Of a stretch of DNA of 64,000 bases, positions 53,649-63,106 are shown piece by piece (positions within the stretch are counted from its first letter, which is position 1; each line of letters opens with the position of its first letter). Where the stretch lies: the NCBI GenBank assembly GCA_002070185.1, contig MWCT01000004.1, positions 149,319 to 213,318 on the forward strand, written 5' to 3'. The notes beneath the pieces were generated by a model. It worked only from the letters and a program-made list of their open reading frames with translations. It was not told the origin of the DNA and made no database searches. Position numbers and translations under genes: made by a program. Source of the stretch: a candidate division BRC1 bacterium ADurb.Bin183 (lineage in GTDB: Bacteria; Sumerlaeota; Sumerlaeia; MWCT01).

Positions 53649-54317
53649 ATGCTTGAAGTCAAGGGCGTGTCGAAACAATTCGGCGCCCGGTCGCCTTGGG
53701 TTTTGAAGGATTTAAATCTGCGCCTTTGCCGCGGGGAAGGCGTTGTGATTAAGGGACGTTCGGGCAGCGGCAAGAGCACGCTGCTTAATATTATCGGCGG
53801 ACTCGAGCCCCCTACTAAGGGGGCTGTGCTTTTTCATAACGAGGATATCAGCCAATATAATGAAGGGCAATTGGCGGCTTTCCGCAACAAGCATATTGGT
53901 TTTTGTTTTCAGGATGCCTTCATGCAGCGGCACCTGACCGTTTTGGAAAATGTTATGCTGCCTTTGCTTTTGCGCGGCGCAAATACATCTCAAGCAATCA
54001 AACAGGGAAAAGTCTTGCTTGAGAAATTGGGACTCCACGCCCATGCCTCTAAACTGCCCGGCGCATTAAGCGGGGGCGAGGCGCAGCGCGCTGCGCTCGG
54101 TCGGGCGCTGATTGGCGAACCAGAACTTCTTTTGGCTGATGAACCAACAGGCAATCTTGACGAATCAACCGCCCTTGATATTATGAATCTTATTCTTGAC
54201 TACAAGGAGCAAAGCGGCGCTGGATTGATTTTAATAACGCATGATACCCTCCCCTTTGAACACAATCTGAGGCATTTCATCCTTGCCGATGGGGTATTGG
54301 AACCGCTTTCAAATTAA
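53649..54317 (+). CDS. ABC transporter ATPase, LolD/MacB-like
   Basis: 222 residues from ATG 53649 (MLEVKGVSKQF); a TTG at 53619 two bases after the previous stop is possible. Walker A IKGRSGSGKSTLLNIIGGLE, Q-loop IGFCFQDAFMQRHLTVLENV, signature ALSGGEAQRAALGRAL and Walker B LLLADEPTGNLDE are intact and typical of LolD/FtsE/MacB ATPases. LolD with LolC/E extracts lipoproteins from the inner membrane. No permease gene is adjacent, so the partner is unknown. Confidence 0.9.
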   Translation: MLEVKGVSKQFGARSPWVLKDLNLRLCRGEGVVIKGRSGSGKSTLLNIIGGLEPPTKGAVLFHNEDISQYNEGQLAAFRNKHIGFCFQDAFMQRHLTVLENVMLPLLLRGANTSQAIKQGKVLLEKLGLHAHASKLPGALSGGEAQRAALGRALIGEPELLLADEPTGNLDESTALDIMNLILDYKEQSGAGLILITHDTLPFEHNLRHFILADGVLEPLSN

Positions 54318-54334
54318 TAAAAAGGATACGCAAA

Positions 54335-55312
54335 ATGAAACATGTCCCGCTCTCCTCTCTTCAGGTAGGATTCAAAATCGAATCCGTCTATCTTATCAAA
54401 GATGTGGATAAAAAAACTAAAAAAAACGGCGAGCCTTATGTCTCCCTGACTCTTCAGGATAATACGGGCACAATCAACGCTATTATGTGGGACGATGTTG
54501 ATTCCTTTCTCAACAATAGAATATCAACCGGCGATTTCATATTCATCAGGGCGTCAATTAACGAGTATAATAAACAAATTCAGGCAATCATAAGCGAAGT
54601 TAAAAAAATTGATATATCACAGGTTGAGGTTGAAAAATTTCAACCTGCATCAAGCCGCCCCATTCCTGAAATGAAAGAGGAGCTTTCAGCTTTCATAAAA
54701 CGGGTCGAGGCGCCGCACTTGCAATCCTTGCTCCAATTCTTTTTTGGCGATGAACAATTCATGGCGGCATTCATGCGCGCTCCCGCCGCTCGAAACATGC
54801 ACCAAGCATATATCGGCGGACTTGCCGAGCACACAATCGGAGTCATAAAAAATGCCCTTGCCCTTGCCGCAAATTATGAGGGCGTTGACGTTGACCTTCT
54901 CATAACCGGCGCTCTCCTCCACGACGCCTGCAAGATTTATGATTATTCCTTCACGACCGCAATAACCACGACGGACATGGGACGACTGATTGGTCATCTT
55001 GCCTTAATGAGCATGAAAATCGAGGCGGCGGTTTCTCAGATTCCTGACTTTCCCGAAGAGGCTAAAATGCTCCTCGAACACATGATCCTTTCCCATCATG
55101 GGAAAAAGGAATACGGCTCTCCGCGTCTTCCTGTGACAGCGGAGGCGCTAATCCTTTTCTACGCCGATTATGCCGATGCCTATCTCAGCACCTATTTTGA
55201 GGAAAGAAAGAAGGCGCATCAAAAAGGGCAAAAATGGACGGATTATGTGGAAATGTTTCAATCGTATTTATATGCCGGAGAGCCGCCTAAACCTGAAGAA
55301 ACAATCGAGTGA
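54335..55312 (+). CDS. YhaM-like 3'-5' exonuclease (OB-fold plus HD domain)
   Basis: 325 residues. The N-terminal OB-fold (YLIKDVDKKTKKNGEPYVSL, LQDNTGTINAIMWDDVDSF) binds nucleic acid. The HD phosphohydrolase domain has GGLAEHTIGVIKNAL, ITGALLHDACKI (HD), EHMILSHHGKKEYGSP and ILFYADYADAYL, the metal-site pattern of YhaM/CBF1. In Bacillus YhaM degrades RNA and single-stranded DNA from the 3' end. It lies 17 bases after the LolD-like gene and 10 bases before mutL, suggesting one operon. Confidence 0.9.
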   Translation: MKHVPLSSLQVGFKIESVYLIKDVDKKTKKNGEPYVSLTLQDNTGTINAIMWDDVDSFLNNRISTGDFIFIRASINEYNKQIQAIISEVKKIDISQVEVEKFQPASSRPIPEMKEELSAFIKRVEAPHLQSLLQFFFGDEQFMAAFMRAPAARNMHQAYIGGLAEHTIGVIKNALALAANYEGVDVDLLITGALLHDACKIYDYSFTTAITTTDMGRLIGHLALMSMKIEAAVSQIPDFPEEAKMLLEHMILSHHGKKEYGSPRLPVTAEALILFYADYADAYLSTYFEERKKAHQKGQKWTDYVEMFQSYLYAGEPPKPEETIE

Positions 55313-55322
55313 AATTTGAAAT

Positions 55323-57182
55323 ATGGATTCCTCGCGAATAAAAATTCTTTCAAGAACACTGATAGACCAGATAGCTGCCGGCGAGGTGATTGTCCGTCCA
55401 GCCTCAGCAGTCAAGGAGCTGGTCGAAAACTCCCTCGATGCCGGCGCAACATCAATCACCATCGAAATCTCCGATGACGCCCGTTCGTTCGCTATTACCG
55501 ATGATGGCAGCGGGATGTCGCCGGAGGAGGCGCCGCTTGCCCTTGAGCGCCATGCCACAAGTAAAATCTCCTCGCTTGAGGACCTTGTTCGCGTTAACAC
55601 TCGCGGGTTTCGCGGCGAAGCCCTTGCCAGCATTGCCGCCGTAAGCCGTCTTACACTTGTGACCAGAACGCCGGACTCTCTTGCTGGAACGCGGGTCATT
55701 GTCGAAGGCGGCGACCTTGTTGAAAACATCTCGCTTGGCGCACCGATAGGCACAATGGTTCAGGTGCGCGACCTTTTTTACAACACCCCCGCCCGATTAA
55801 AATTCATGCGCAGCGAATCAACGGAAATCCGCCGCATTCTTCAGGTCATCACCCAACAGGCGCTTTCATTTCCCTCTGTGGGCTTCTCTCTGCTTAATAA
55901 GGGGAAAAAACTTCTTGAGTTCGCGGCTAAACAGACTCTTCAAGATCGCCTTCGGCAGATTTTCGGCTCCTCCATTGAGGGCATGCTTCTCGAACTCATC
56001 CCCGGCGACCTGCCTGTTCAAGTTACCGGTTTTGTTGCCAAGCCCGAATCCGCTCGCAAAGATCGAAGCGGTCAATACCTGTTTGTCAATCAACGCCCCA
56101 TTTCAAGCAGACTTTTGACTGCCACGTTTGAGCAGGCATTTGAGGGCATCATCATGGCAAACATGCGCCCGCTCGGCGCAATCTTCATCGCCCTTGACCC
56201 CGAAGATGTTGATGTGAATGTCCATCCAACAAAAGAGGAGGTGCGATTTCGGGATGAACGGATGGTCGGAGGAATCGTCCATCGCATTGTGGCTGAATCG
56301 CTAAGGAGAGCAAGCCTTGTGCCTTATGCGCGAATTCCTGATGAACAAAATCGAGCCCAGCCATCTCCTGTAAAAAGATACGATACCGCTGGAATCTTCT
56401 CCTCTCCCGATAGAATCATCAGCGAATCATTCGAGCAAAAAAGGAAAGCCCGTTTAGAACAAACAGATTTGGGTATTTACGCTCATCGCATGGAGCGAAC
56501 AACGCCGCCAGCCCCTCCCCCAACGGCAACTTCGCAAATCCATGTTGAACAGGAATCTCTGCCCCCGCAGGAAACCGAAGTTTCCCGTTCCGCTGATGAA
56601 TTCTGGGAATTCATCCGCGATGCCGAACCGCTGGGTCAAATCGCCGACACTTACATCGCAGCATCGGCGCCGGATGCGCTTTTGCTTATTGACCAGCACG
56701 CCGCTCATGAACGCATCATGTATGAAAAAATTACCTTCCGCGATTCGGAGCCCGCCCTCCAACACCTCCTTATTCCAATAACCTTTGACGTGGATATATC
56801 CCAAATCACGGAAATGGAAAGACTGCGTCCCCATCTTGCCGCTTTAGGCATCGAAGTGGAGCCTTTTGGCGGACAGGCTTTTGTCATTCAAACCTTGCCA
56901 GCAGACCTTGTTGAAATGGATGCTCCCGCCATGATTCGCGAAGTCCTTGAACTGGGCGAATTGGATGAGGCGACTGCCGCCCCTTTGAAAATCCGCGAGG
57001 AAATCATGCGGCGTATGGCTTGCCACAGCGCCATACGCGCCGGGCAAAAGCTCTCCCGCGAGGAGATGGTTCGACTAATCAAGGATTTGCAAAAAACACG
57101 CTTCGCCTTTACTTGCCCCCATGGACGCCCCACCATGATTCTCCTCACCAAAGACCACCTCGCCCGCCAATTCAAACGTTAG
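55323..57182 (+). CDS. mutL: DNA mismatch repair protein MutL (endonuclease type)
   Basis: 619 residues. The GHKL ATPase motifs are complete: VRPASAVKELVENSLDAGA, ITDDGSGM and NTRGFRGEALASIAAVS, with NVHPTKEEVRF in the transducer domain. After a Pro/Glu/Gln-rich linker the C-terminal domain has DQHAAHERIMYE starting at about Asp457, which fits DQHA(X)2E(X)4E, and CPHGRPT near Cys598. These mark a MutL with intrinsic nicking endonuclease activity, used in bacteria lacking MutH. It acts with MutS, which is not in the window. Stop codon is TAG. Confidence 0.97.
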   Translation: MDSSRIKILSRTLIDQIAAGEVIVRPASAVKELVENSLDAGATSITIEISDDARSFAITDDGSGMSPEEAPLALERHATSKISSLEDLVRVNTRGFRGEALASIAAVSRLTLVTRTPDSLAGTRVIVEGGDLVENISLGAPIGTMVQVRDLFYNTPARLKFMRSESTEIRRILQVITQQALSFPSVGFSLLNKGKKLLEFAAKQTLQDRLRQIFGSSIEGMLLELIPGDLPVQVTGFVAKPESARKDRSGQYLFVNQRPISSRLLTATFEQAFEGIIMANMRPLGAIFIALDPEDVDVNVHPTKEEVRFRDERMVGGIVHRIVAESLRRASLVPYARIPDEQNRAQPSPVKRYDTAGIFSSPDRIISESFEQKRKARLEQTDLGIYAHRMERTTPPAPPPTATSQIHVEQESLPPQETEVSRSADEFWEFIRDAEPLGQIADTYIAASAPDALLLIDQHAAHERIMYEKITFRDSEPALQHLLIPITFDVDISQITEMERLRPHLAALGIEVEPFGGQAFVIQTLPADLVEMDAPAMIREVLELGELDEATAAPLKIREEIMRRMACHSAIRAGQKLSREEMVRLIKDLQKTRFAFTCPHGRPTMILLTKDHLARQFKR

Positions 57183-57522
57183 AATTAAGATAAAAATATT
57201 TAACCTTGATTCTTCAAAATAATGAAAAATATATGCGTCCAGTGGAAGATGAAAAATGGGAGGTGGCGGGAGAAATTGGGGCATAGTTTGCCGCATGCGC
57301 CGGCAGCGCGCACAGAACCCCCGCAATTGAATAGATACAACGGCAAATCCAGACGCTCTGTCAGCCGCTCTGCCAGCGCCAGTTTGAAAGATTAAGGTGT
57401 TTTAAATTCGATTGATAATTTTCTTGATTTCACCACGCCAATCCCCTTATATTTTATCACTTTATTGATGAGAGTTTTATTGAAGGCATCAAACTGTTTT
57501 TTCAATTAAAGGAGTAACCAAG
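57183..57522. other. intergenic region upstream of yebC
   Basis: About 340 bases. The middle part (57250-57400) is GC-rich with no coding pattern I trust. The right end holds a promoter candidate (separate entry). No RNA gene recognised. Confidence 0.4.
57424..57453 (+). promoter_or_regulatory. sigma-70-like promoter candidate for yebC
   Basis: TTGATT at 57424-57429 and TATATT at 57448-57453 with an 18-base spacer, about 70 bases before the yebC start. Match to consensus is moderate. Confidence 0.35.
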
Positions 57523-58278
57523 ATGTCTGGACATTCGAAATGGCATACCATACGATTTAAAAAGGCTGCCACGGATGCCAAGCGCGGCAAGCTTTTTACA
57601 AAAATCATCAAGGAAATCATCGTTGCGGCTCGCATGGGCGGAAGCGATATGGAAAGCAATGCTCGACTGCGCACGGCGGTTCGCGCCGCTCGCGACTCCA
57701 ATATGCCGCGAGATAATATTGAACGCGCTGTCAAACGCGGCGCCGGCGAATTGCCCGGTGTTCATTACGAGGACTTCGTTTATGAAGCATATGGTCCAGG
57801 CGGCGTTGCGATTATGATAGAAGGCACAACTGATAACAAGAATCGCACTACTCCTGAAATTCGCCACATGCTTTCTAAAGGCGGCGGGAATCTTGGCGAA
57901 TCGGGCTGCGTCAGCTGGATGTTCACCAAAAAAGGCATAATTACAGTCAATGCTGAGGGCGTCAATGAAGACAAACTCACCGAAGATGTGATTGATGCCG
58001 GCGCGGATGACATAGCGAATATGGGGGAATCTTTCAGTGTAACGACCGAGCCAAATGATGTGGATAAGGTGCGCGCCGCGCTCGAGGCAAAGAGTTACAA
58101 GATTTTAGGCTCGGAGGTGATTCTCACTCCACAAAATACTGTTGCGGTTGATGAGAAACACGGGCTGACGCTCATGAAGCTTTTAAATAATCTCGAAGAG
58201 CATGATGATGTCTCAAGGGTTTCCGCCAATTATGATATTTCCGATGAGATAATGGAGCGCATCCAAGAACAGCTTTAA
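57523..58278 (+). CDS. YebC/PmpR/TACO1-family protein
   Basis: 251 residues, normal for the family, from ATG 57523 with AAAGGAG upstream. The signature MSGHSKWHTIRFKKAATDAK and GKLFTKIIKEIIVAARMGGS is diagnostic, followed by NMPRDNIERAVKRG and YEAYGPGGVAIMIEGTTDN. Members were named transcription regulators, but recent work on YebC-type proteins points to helping ribosomes at polyproline stretches. It is often next to ruvC, which is absent here. Confidence 0.95.
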   Translation: MSGHSKWHTIRFKKAATDAKRGKLFTKIIKEIIVAARMGGSDMESNARLRTAVRAARDSNMPRDNIERAVKRGAGELPGVHYEDFVYEAYGPGGVAIMIEGTTDNKNRTTPEIRHMLSKGGGNLGESGCVSWMFTKKGIITVNAEGVNEDKLTEDVIDAGADDIANMGESFSVTTEPNDVDKVRAALEAKSYKILGSEVILTPQNTVAVDEKHGLTLMKLLNNLEEHDDVSRVSANYDISDEIMERIQEQL

Positions 58279-58285
58279 TGCATAT

Positions 58286-60001
58286 TTATTTCACAAACAA
58301 TTCCGTGAACTGAAATTTGTCCACGTCAACCAATCCTTTATCTGTAAGTTTTAAAGATGGGATTACCGGCAAGGCAAGAAAGCACATCTGCATGAAGGGG
58401 TCATTGAGAACGCAACCGCATTCTCGAGCCGCTTCTTGCAACCCTTCCACTTTACGCCGAACATTTTCCAACGGTTGATTGCTCATTAGCCCAGCAATCG
58501 GCAACGCCAAAGATTCAAGGACTTTTCCATTGCGGACAACCGCCTGACCTCCCTGCATCTTCACAATTTCGATAATTGCTGTTAGGATGTCATTATCGGA
58601 AACGCCCACAACAACAATATTATGCGAATCGTGCGCAACGCTGGAGGCTAAGGCTCCCTCTTTCAATCCAAAGCCTTTCACAAATGCCTTGCCCATGTTG
58701 CCGGAGGCGCGATGACGCTCGACAACAACTATTTTGAGAATATCTCTGGATGGGTCTACCACGGCTTTATCGTTGGCTATGGCGGCTTTTTCTATCAAAT
58801 GCTCCGTGATGATTTGCTCGGGGATAACGCCGATAACCCGGATGTCCGAACCCGCAGCTGGAATGCCGACATCGTTCATGTCCATCCAGTTTATATTCAT
58901 CGTGCTGCGGATATACGGCGGATGCGGAGGGGAGTCCCATCCGACCATCTCTCCATCTTCGGCTGCAAGCAAGCCTCCTTTGTAAACTTGCCCAACTGAA
59001 ACACATTCGAGATCATCGAGGACAAGAAGATCGGCAATATAGCCCGGCGATACTGCGCCCAATTTTTTCAATTGAAAATATTCCGCCGTATTGATGGTCG
59101 CCATCTGAATGGCGCGAATAGGTTCCATGCCCAAAGAGATTGCGCGTTTGACAATGGCATTGATATGACCGTCGTCAATCAAGTCGGCTGGATACCGGTC
59201 ATCCGTCACAAACATACACTTATGGGCATTGAGGTCATTTACAAGCGGGAGGAGCTCCATCAAATTCTTTGCGGTTGTGCCTTCGCGAATCATGATATAC
59301 ATGCCGTTTCGCAATTTTTCGCGAGCCTCGTCAAGGCGCGTGCATTCGTGGTCGCTCTTGATGCCTGCGGTAATATAAGCGGCGAGATCTTTCCCTGAAA
59401 GCAACGGCGCATGCCCATCAACCCGCTTCCATTTGGCGATGCGTATTTTTTCGAGGACTTCTTTGTCTCGAAAAATTACGCCGGGAAAATTCATCATTTC
59501 CGCCATACCCAACACTTGGTCTTGATTAAGGAGCATTTCAATGTCGGGGCTATAAAGTTTGGCGCCTGAGGTCTCCATATCCGTCGAAGGAACACAGGAA
59601 GGGAGCATGATATAGACCGAAAGCGGGAGGTTGCGGCTTGCTTCCATCATGAATCTGATGCCATCAAGTCCAAGGACATTGGCAATCTCATGAGGGTCGG
59701 CAACCACGGTGGTTGTGCCGACTGGAACAACGGCGCGCGCAAATTCGGAGGGTGTAACCATAGAGCTTTCAAGGTGGACATGCCCGTCTATGAACCCTGG
59801 ACAAACGTATTTACCGCCGAGGTCAATGTTAGCGCGTCCTTCATAATCGCCCAGCCCAACAATAATCCCGTCAAATATGGCGATATTGGTTTCATGAATA
59901 TCACCAGAGAAAACGTTAACAACACGGGCATTGTTGAGAACAAGATCTGCCGGCTTTTCGCCGTGCGCCGCTTCAATACGCTCTTCCAGTTTGCTCGTCA
60001 T
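58286..60001 (-). CDS. ade: adenine deaminase
   Basis: 571 residues from ATG 60001 (GAGAGGGTG just upstream); a GTG at 60031 overlapping the upstream stop is an alternative. The amidohydrolase metal motif PGFIDGHVHLESSMVTPSEF starts near residue 75, followed by VVADPHEIANVLGLDGIRFM and the DDRYPADLIDDGHINAIVKR motif of Ade. Other family signatures are IADLLVLDDLE and the C-terminal SVAHDSHNIVVVGVSDNDI. It deaminates adenine to hypoxanthine in purine salvage, using an Fe/Mn site in characterised members. Coupled to the HEAT-repeat gene upstream. Confidence 0.96.
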   Translation of the reverse strand: MTSKLEERIEAAHGEKPADLVLNNARVVNVFSGDIHETNIAIFDGIIVGLGDYEGRANIDLGGKYVCPGFIDGHVHLESSMVTPSEFARAVVPVGTTTVVADPHEIANVLGLDGIRFMMEASRNLPLSVYIMLPSCVPSTDMETSGAKLYSPDIEMLLNQDQVLGMAEMMNFPGVIFRDKEVLEKIRIAKWKRVDGHAPLLSGKDLAAYITAGIKSDHECTRLDEAREKLRNGMYIMIREGTTAKNLMELLPLVNDLNAHKCMFVTDDRYPADLIDDGHINAIVKRAISLGMEPIRAIQMATINTAEYFQLKKLGAVSPGYIADLLVLDDLECVSVGQVYKGGLLAAEDGEMVGWDSPPHPPYIRSTMNINWMDMNDVGIPAAGSDIRVIGVIPEQIITEHLIEKAAIANDKAVVDPSRDILKIVVVERHRASGNMGKAFVKGFGLKEGALASSVAHDSHNIVVVGVSDNDILTAIIEIVKMQGGQAVVRNGKVLESLALPIAGLMSNQPLENVRRKVEGLQEAARECGCVLNDPFMQMCFLALPVIPSLKLTDKGLVDVDKFQFTELFVK

Positions 60002-60027
60002 TGTCACCCTCTCTGCAACAAACTCAT

Positions 60028-61128
60028 TCACTTTTTTGCCTCAAGAGTTGCAACAGCCTTGCGGGCGGCTTCCTGAACTCGTTCATTGGCATCTTTTTGC
60101 ATGGAACGAATCTCGGTTAAAACTTTAGGGTCGCCCATCTTTTCAAGAGCGGCTATGGCGGCGCATCTGACCCGCCAATCTTTGTGGTTCAACGTTTCTT
60201 TGAGTTTGGAATACACCTTTTCGCCTTTGAAATGGCGCAATGCATAAACAGCCTGAACAATGGTCACAACATCATCATGGGATACGGCCTCCATTAAGGC
60301 ATTTGCGGAACTGGGGTCGGCGATTTCCGCCAATGCGGTGATGACATGCGTTCGTATCATTTGGTCGGGGTGCTTAATTTCTTTTGCCAGTGCGGGAGAG
60401 GCGACCTTGCCCATTCCAATGAGCGCCTTTTTTGCAAGCACCGATTTATTCCAGTCCTCGCTTTCCAGATGAATCATTAATTCCGCAACTTGCTCTTCCG
60501 GCGAACCGCTGAGGTTAAAAGGGGGCGACGTGGGTATTGGGGTTGGCGTTTTAAGAGAAACAGAGGAAAGCGTTCCATGCTTTTGTCCGGCAGACTCATG
60601 GGCGCGCCGTTCAGATTCGGCATCCCTCACGGCAGCCTTTTGCGAGGCTGTGCGCGTCACTTCATTTAATTGTTCCACGCCCTTTTTGCCTAATGTGTAA
60701 ACGCCTGCGAAAAATCCATAGATAAAAATAATAACGAGATAAATTGAAATTAGCGTGATAAGAAGCTGCGACGACGGCAGGGGCCAGAGATATTTATATG
60801 GGAATTGGCTTAAGGGTCCTTTTCCATCTTTTTCAGAAACGGCAGCTGCTTCGGCTATGTCCGGCGGCAACTGGGCGCCCAATTCTGTTTTGCAATAAGG
60901 ACAAACGCTCGCCTTGCCTGAATTGAGGACTCCGCATTGGGGGCACTTGCGGAATTTTTCCCGAGTGAACTCCTCCTGCATCGTGCCAATCAGGCGGTCG
61001 CGCTTTTTATTTATGAAAACGGCCGCAATAAAATAAAGGAATATCAGAAGTCCTGCAACAACGAATATGTAGAAGAAAACAGCAACCATGCCATAATCCA
61101 GCCATAAAAAATATCGTGTTTGATACAT
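60028..61128 (-). CDS. membrane protein with zinc ribbon and HEAT repeats
   Basis: About 366 residues; the start is uncertain among TTG 61149, ATG 61128 and ATG 61089, none with a strong ribosome-binding site. A first membrane helix (VAVFFYIFVVAGLLIFLYFI) is followed by a zinc ribbon (KCPQCGVLNSGKASVCPYCK), a second helix (LLITLISIYLVIIFIYGFF), a Pro/Thr linker and a C-terminal domain of about five HEAT-like repeats (MIRTHVITALAEIADPSSAN, WRVRCAAIAALEKMGDPKVL). HEAT repeats form protein-binding solenoids. Function unknown. It is immediately upstream of ade. Confidence 0.75.
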   Translation of the reverse strand: MYQTRYFLWLDYGMVAVFFYIFVVAGLLIFLYFIAAVFINKKRDRLIGTMQEEFTREKFRKCPQCGVLNSGKASVCPYCKTELGAQLPPDIAEAAAVSEKDGKGPLSQFPYKYLWPLPSSQLLITLISIYLVIIFIYGFFAGVYTLGKKGVEQLNEVTRTASQKAAVRDAESERRAHESAGQKHGTLSSVSLKTPTPIPTSPPFNLSGSPEEQVAELMIHLESEDWNKSVLAKKALIGMGKVASPALAKEIKHPDQMIRTHVITALAEIADPSSANALMEAVSHDDVVTIVQAVYALRHFKGEKVYSKLKETLNHKDWRVRCAAIAALEKMGDPKVLTEIRSMQKDANERVQEAARKAVATLEAKK

Positions 61129-61229
61129 CAAAAAATATGTTAAACGCAAGTCTTTTTTCGAGCGTTATTGATAGCCCGAGCAACCGCGAAGGCAGCCAAA
61201 TGTCTCATTAGCCGCCTGTTTTTTCCATG

Positions 61230-62123
61230 TTATACTTTCTCGTTTTGACGCTGGTTATTCATCCTGCATTTGGCTGATATGGGGCGCAGTTGCTGCTCAA
61301 GGAACAGGAAATTCACGACAACTATGATAAACAGTAAAATTGCAATAGGAAAAAGCAAAAACTGGCCCGTATCCTCCTTGCGATGTGCAATCACTGTCCC
61401 CGCTGCAAAAATAAACCCCACAACTTTATTGCCTGATTTGCCATATATGATTCGCCGTCCCAGAAATTGCCATAGCAAAATCCCAGCCGCCGCGCCGAAC
61501 AATAAGGCAAAATACACAATCGCATAAAGTTCATTTTTCCCCGCCGCAAGATGGAGCCCGACAAATATCAGCGATACAATAGCAATCACCGCGCCCGCCA
61601 GCCCCTCGAAAAAATCAAGCAGTTCCACAATGCTCACCACAAGCAACACCCAAAGCGCCAACAACGGCAAGCCCCAATATTTTAAATTCAAAATTCCGAT
61701 AAACGGAATCTTCAAAATAATAAAACGAATCCCGAAGAAATACAGCATCAGCGCGCCGACAATGATATACACCCATTCAAGATCGCTGGCATCATTGCGG
61801 ACATCGGCATAGATGGATGAGATTGTCAGAAAAAGCGATGTGAAAAATAATCCAAGGCTGATGCGTTCTAATCCCGCCACTGAATAATAAAACTCATCTT
61901 TGAACACGCCCAATCCAAAGGCAACAGCCAGCGACACAAAAAAAGCCGTAAGCAAAACAACATGCCCTAACAGCGGTCGCGGCGTTAGATAAAACTTTAT
62001 TTTTGCCGGGTCGGATAAAATCTTTTTGCGAACGGCAAACCCACGCATTAGCGGAGTAAGGCAGAAGGCAATTGCAAAAGCCGCCAAACCCAAGATAAAA
62101 ACCGTCCACGCCTGCGAGCCCAT
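61230..62123 (-). CDS. multi-spanning membrane protein, degenerate WecA/MraY-like
   Basis: 297 residues with about nine hydrophobic helices. The N-terminus (FCLTPLMRGFAVRKKILSDP, then LTPRPLLGHVVLL) has the layout of polyprenyl-phosphate sugar-phosphate transferases (P-x-R-x-A-x-K-x-x-D-x-P then x-PRPLLG). In the middle VSIVELLDFFEGLAGAVIAI aligns with the usual NAxNxxDGxDGLA motif, but the Asn and paired Gly/Asp residues are replaced. The cytosolic DD motif is also absent (YADVRNDASDLEW). So this is probably a non-catalytic or altered relative. It lies beside a GT2 glycosyltransferase gene, fitting a surface-glycan context. Confidence 0.5.
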   Translation of the reverse strand: MGSQAWTVFILGLAAFAIAFCLTPLMRGFAVRKKILSDPAKIKFYLTPRPLLGHVVLLTAFFVSLAVAFGLGVFKDEFYYSVAGLERISLGLFFTSLFLTISSIYADVRNDASDLEWVYIIVGALMLYFFGIRFIILKIPFIGILNLKYWGLPLLALWVLLVVSIVELLDFFEGLAGAVIAIVSLIFVGLHLAAGKNELYAIVYFALLFGAAAGILLWQFLGRRIIYGKSGNKVVGFIFAAGTVIAHRKEDTGQFLLFPIAILLFIIVVVNFLFLEQQLRPISAKCRMNNQRQNEKV

Positions 62124-62127
62124 CGCC

Positions 62128-63072
62128 TTACCTCCTTCCCCGCTTCATCATCAACCCCGCAACAGATGAAGATATAACCCAACCGCACCGCAGGATAATC
62201 CCCAAAAGCACAAGATAATCAATTGACTTGATTGAACGGCTGTAATGTTTGCGGTAAAATTGATACATGCTAACATGACGCACGATTATTGACCAATAAA
62301 GCCGCTGGCTCGTGGACTGCCCGATGTAATGATACACGCTGGCATCAGGGAAAAAATAAACCTTCCACCCCGCCTCATGCATCCGATAACACCAATCCAC
62401 ATCCTCCGAATACATAATGAAAATTTCATCCATCAGCCCGACCTGCTCAAAAGCCTCGCGACGCGCCGTCAATGCCGCGCCAGAAACCCAATCCACCTCC
62501 CGCGTCTTATTATGGTCATCAGAGGACATCAGATAAGACTGCGAAAAACGGTTTTGCGGAAAAAGCCGCGTCAGAATTGAATAACGATTGAAAAGCGCTG
62601 TGTGATACGAGGGAAACCGGCGGCAGGAATATTGCAGCGAACCATCCGGATTGAGCAACTTGCAGCCCATGATGCCGCAATCAAGATGCGCATCCATGAA
62701 ACGAACTAACTCGGCAAGTGCGTTTGCGACAACTTTCGTATCCGGATTCAAAAGCAGCACATACCGTCCGCGGCTGACTCGAATCCCCTGATTATTTCCC
62801 TTAGTGAAACCGATGTTTTCGCTGTTCCGCAAATAAGTAGCCTGCGGAAATTCAGACGACATCATCGCCGCCGTCTGATCGGCGGAGGCATTGTCCACAA
62901 CAATCACCTCAAAAGTAATCCCGCTCGTCTGTTCATAAATCGAGCGCAGACATTGACGCAACAAATCGCAGGTGTTATACGTGAGAATAATAACAGATAA
63001 ATCAGACGTCTGAATCGGCATGTCCGGCGCATTTATCATTTCAGATGAGGATGTAAGAGCCCCCGCCCCCAT
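62128..63072 (-). CDS. GT2-family glycosyltransferase (rhamnosyltransferase-like)
   Basis: Up to 314 residues; the start may be ATG 63072 or ATG 63039, shortly before the conserved DLSVIILTYNTCDLL. Further GT-A motifs: EVIVVDNASADQTAA, NSENIGFTKGNNQGIR, YVLLLNPDTKV (DxD-like), VDWVSGAALTARREAFEQVG, YSEDVDWCYRMHEAGW (ED-Y base region) and ASVYHYIGQST. The last 40 residues include a hydrophobic segment. Relatives add rhamnose or similar sugars to surface polysaccharides. The stop is four bases before the start of the WecA-like gene. Confidence 0.9.
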   Translation of the reverse strand: MGAGALTSSSEMINAPDMPIQTSDLSVIILTYNTCDLLRQCLRSIYEQTSGITFEVIVVDNASADQTAAMMSSEFPQATYLRNSENIGFTKGNNQGIRVSRGRYVLLLNPDTKVVANALAELVRFMDAHLDCGIMGCKLLNPDGSLQYSCRRFPSYHTALFNRYSILTRLFPQNRFSQSYLMSSDDHNKTREVDWVSGAALTARREAFEQVGLMDEIFIMYSEDVDWCYRMHEAGWKVYFFPDASVYHYIGQSTSQRLYWSIIVRHVSMYQFYRKHYSRSIKSIDYLVLLGIILRCGWVISSSVAGLMMKRGRR

Positions 63073-63106
63073 GCGTCAAGAAATAAGTATTGAATTAGGA
63101 TTAGGC

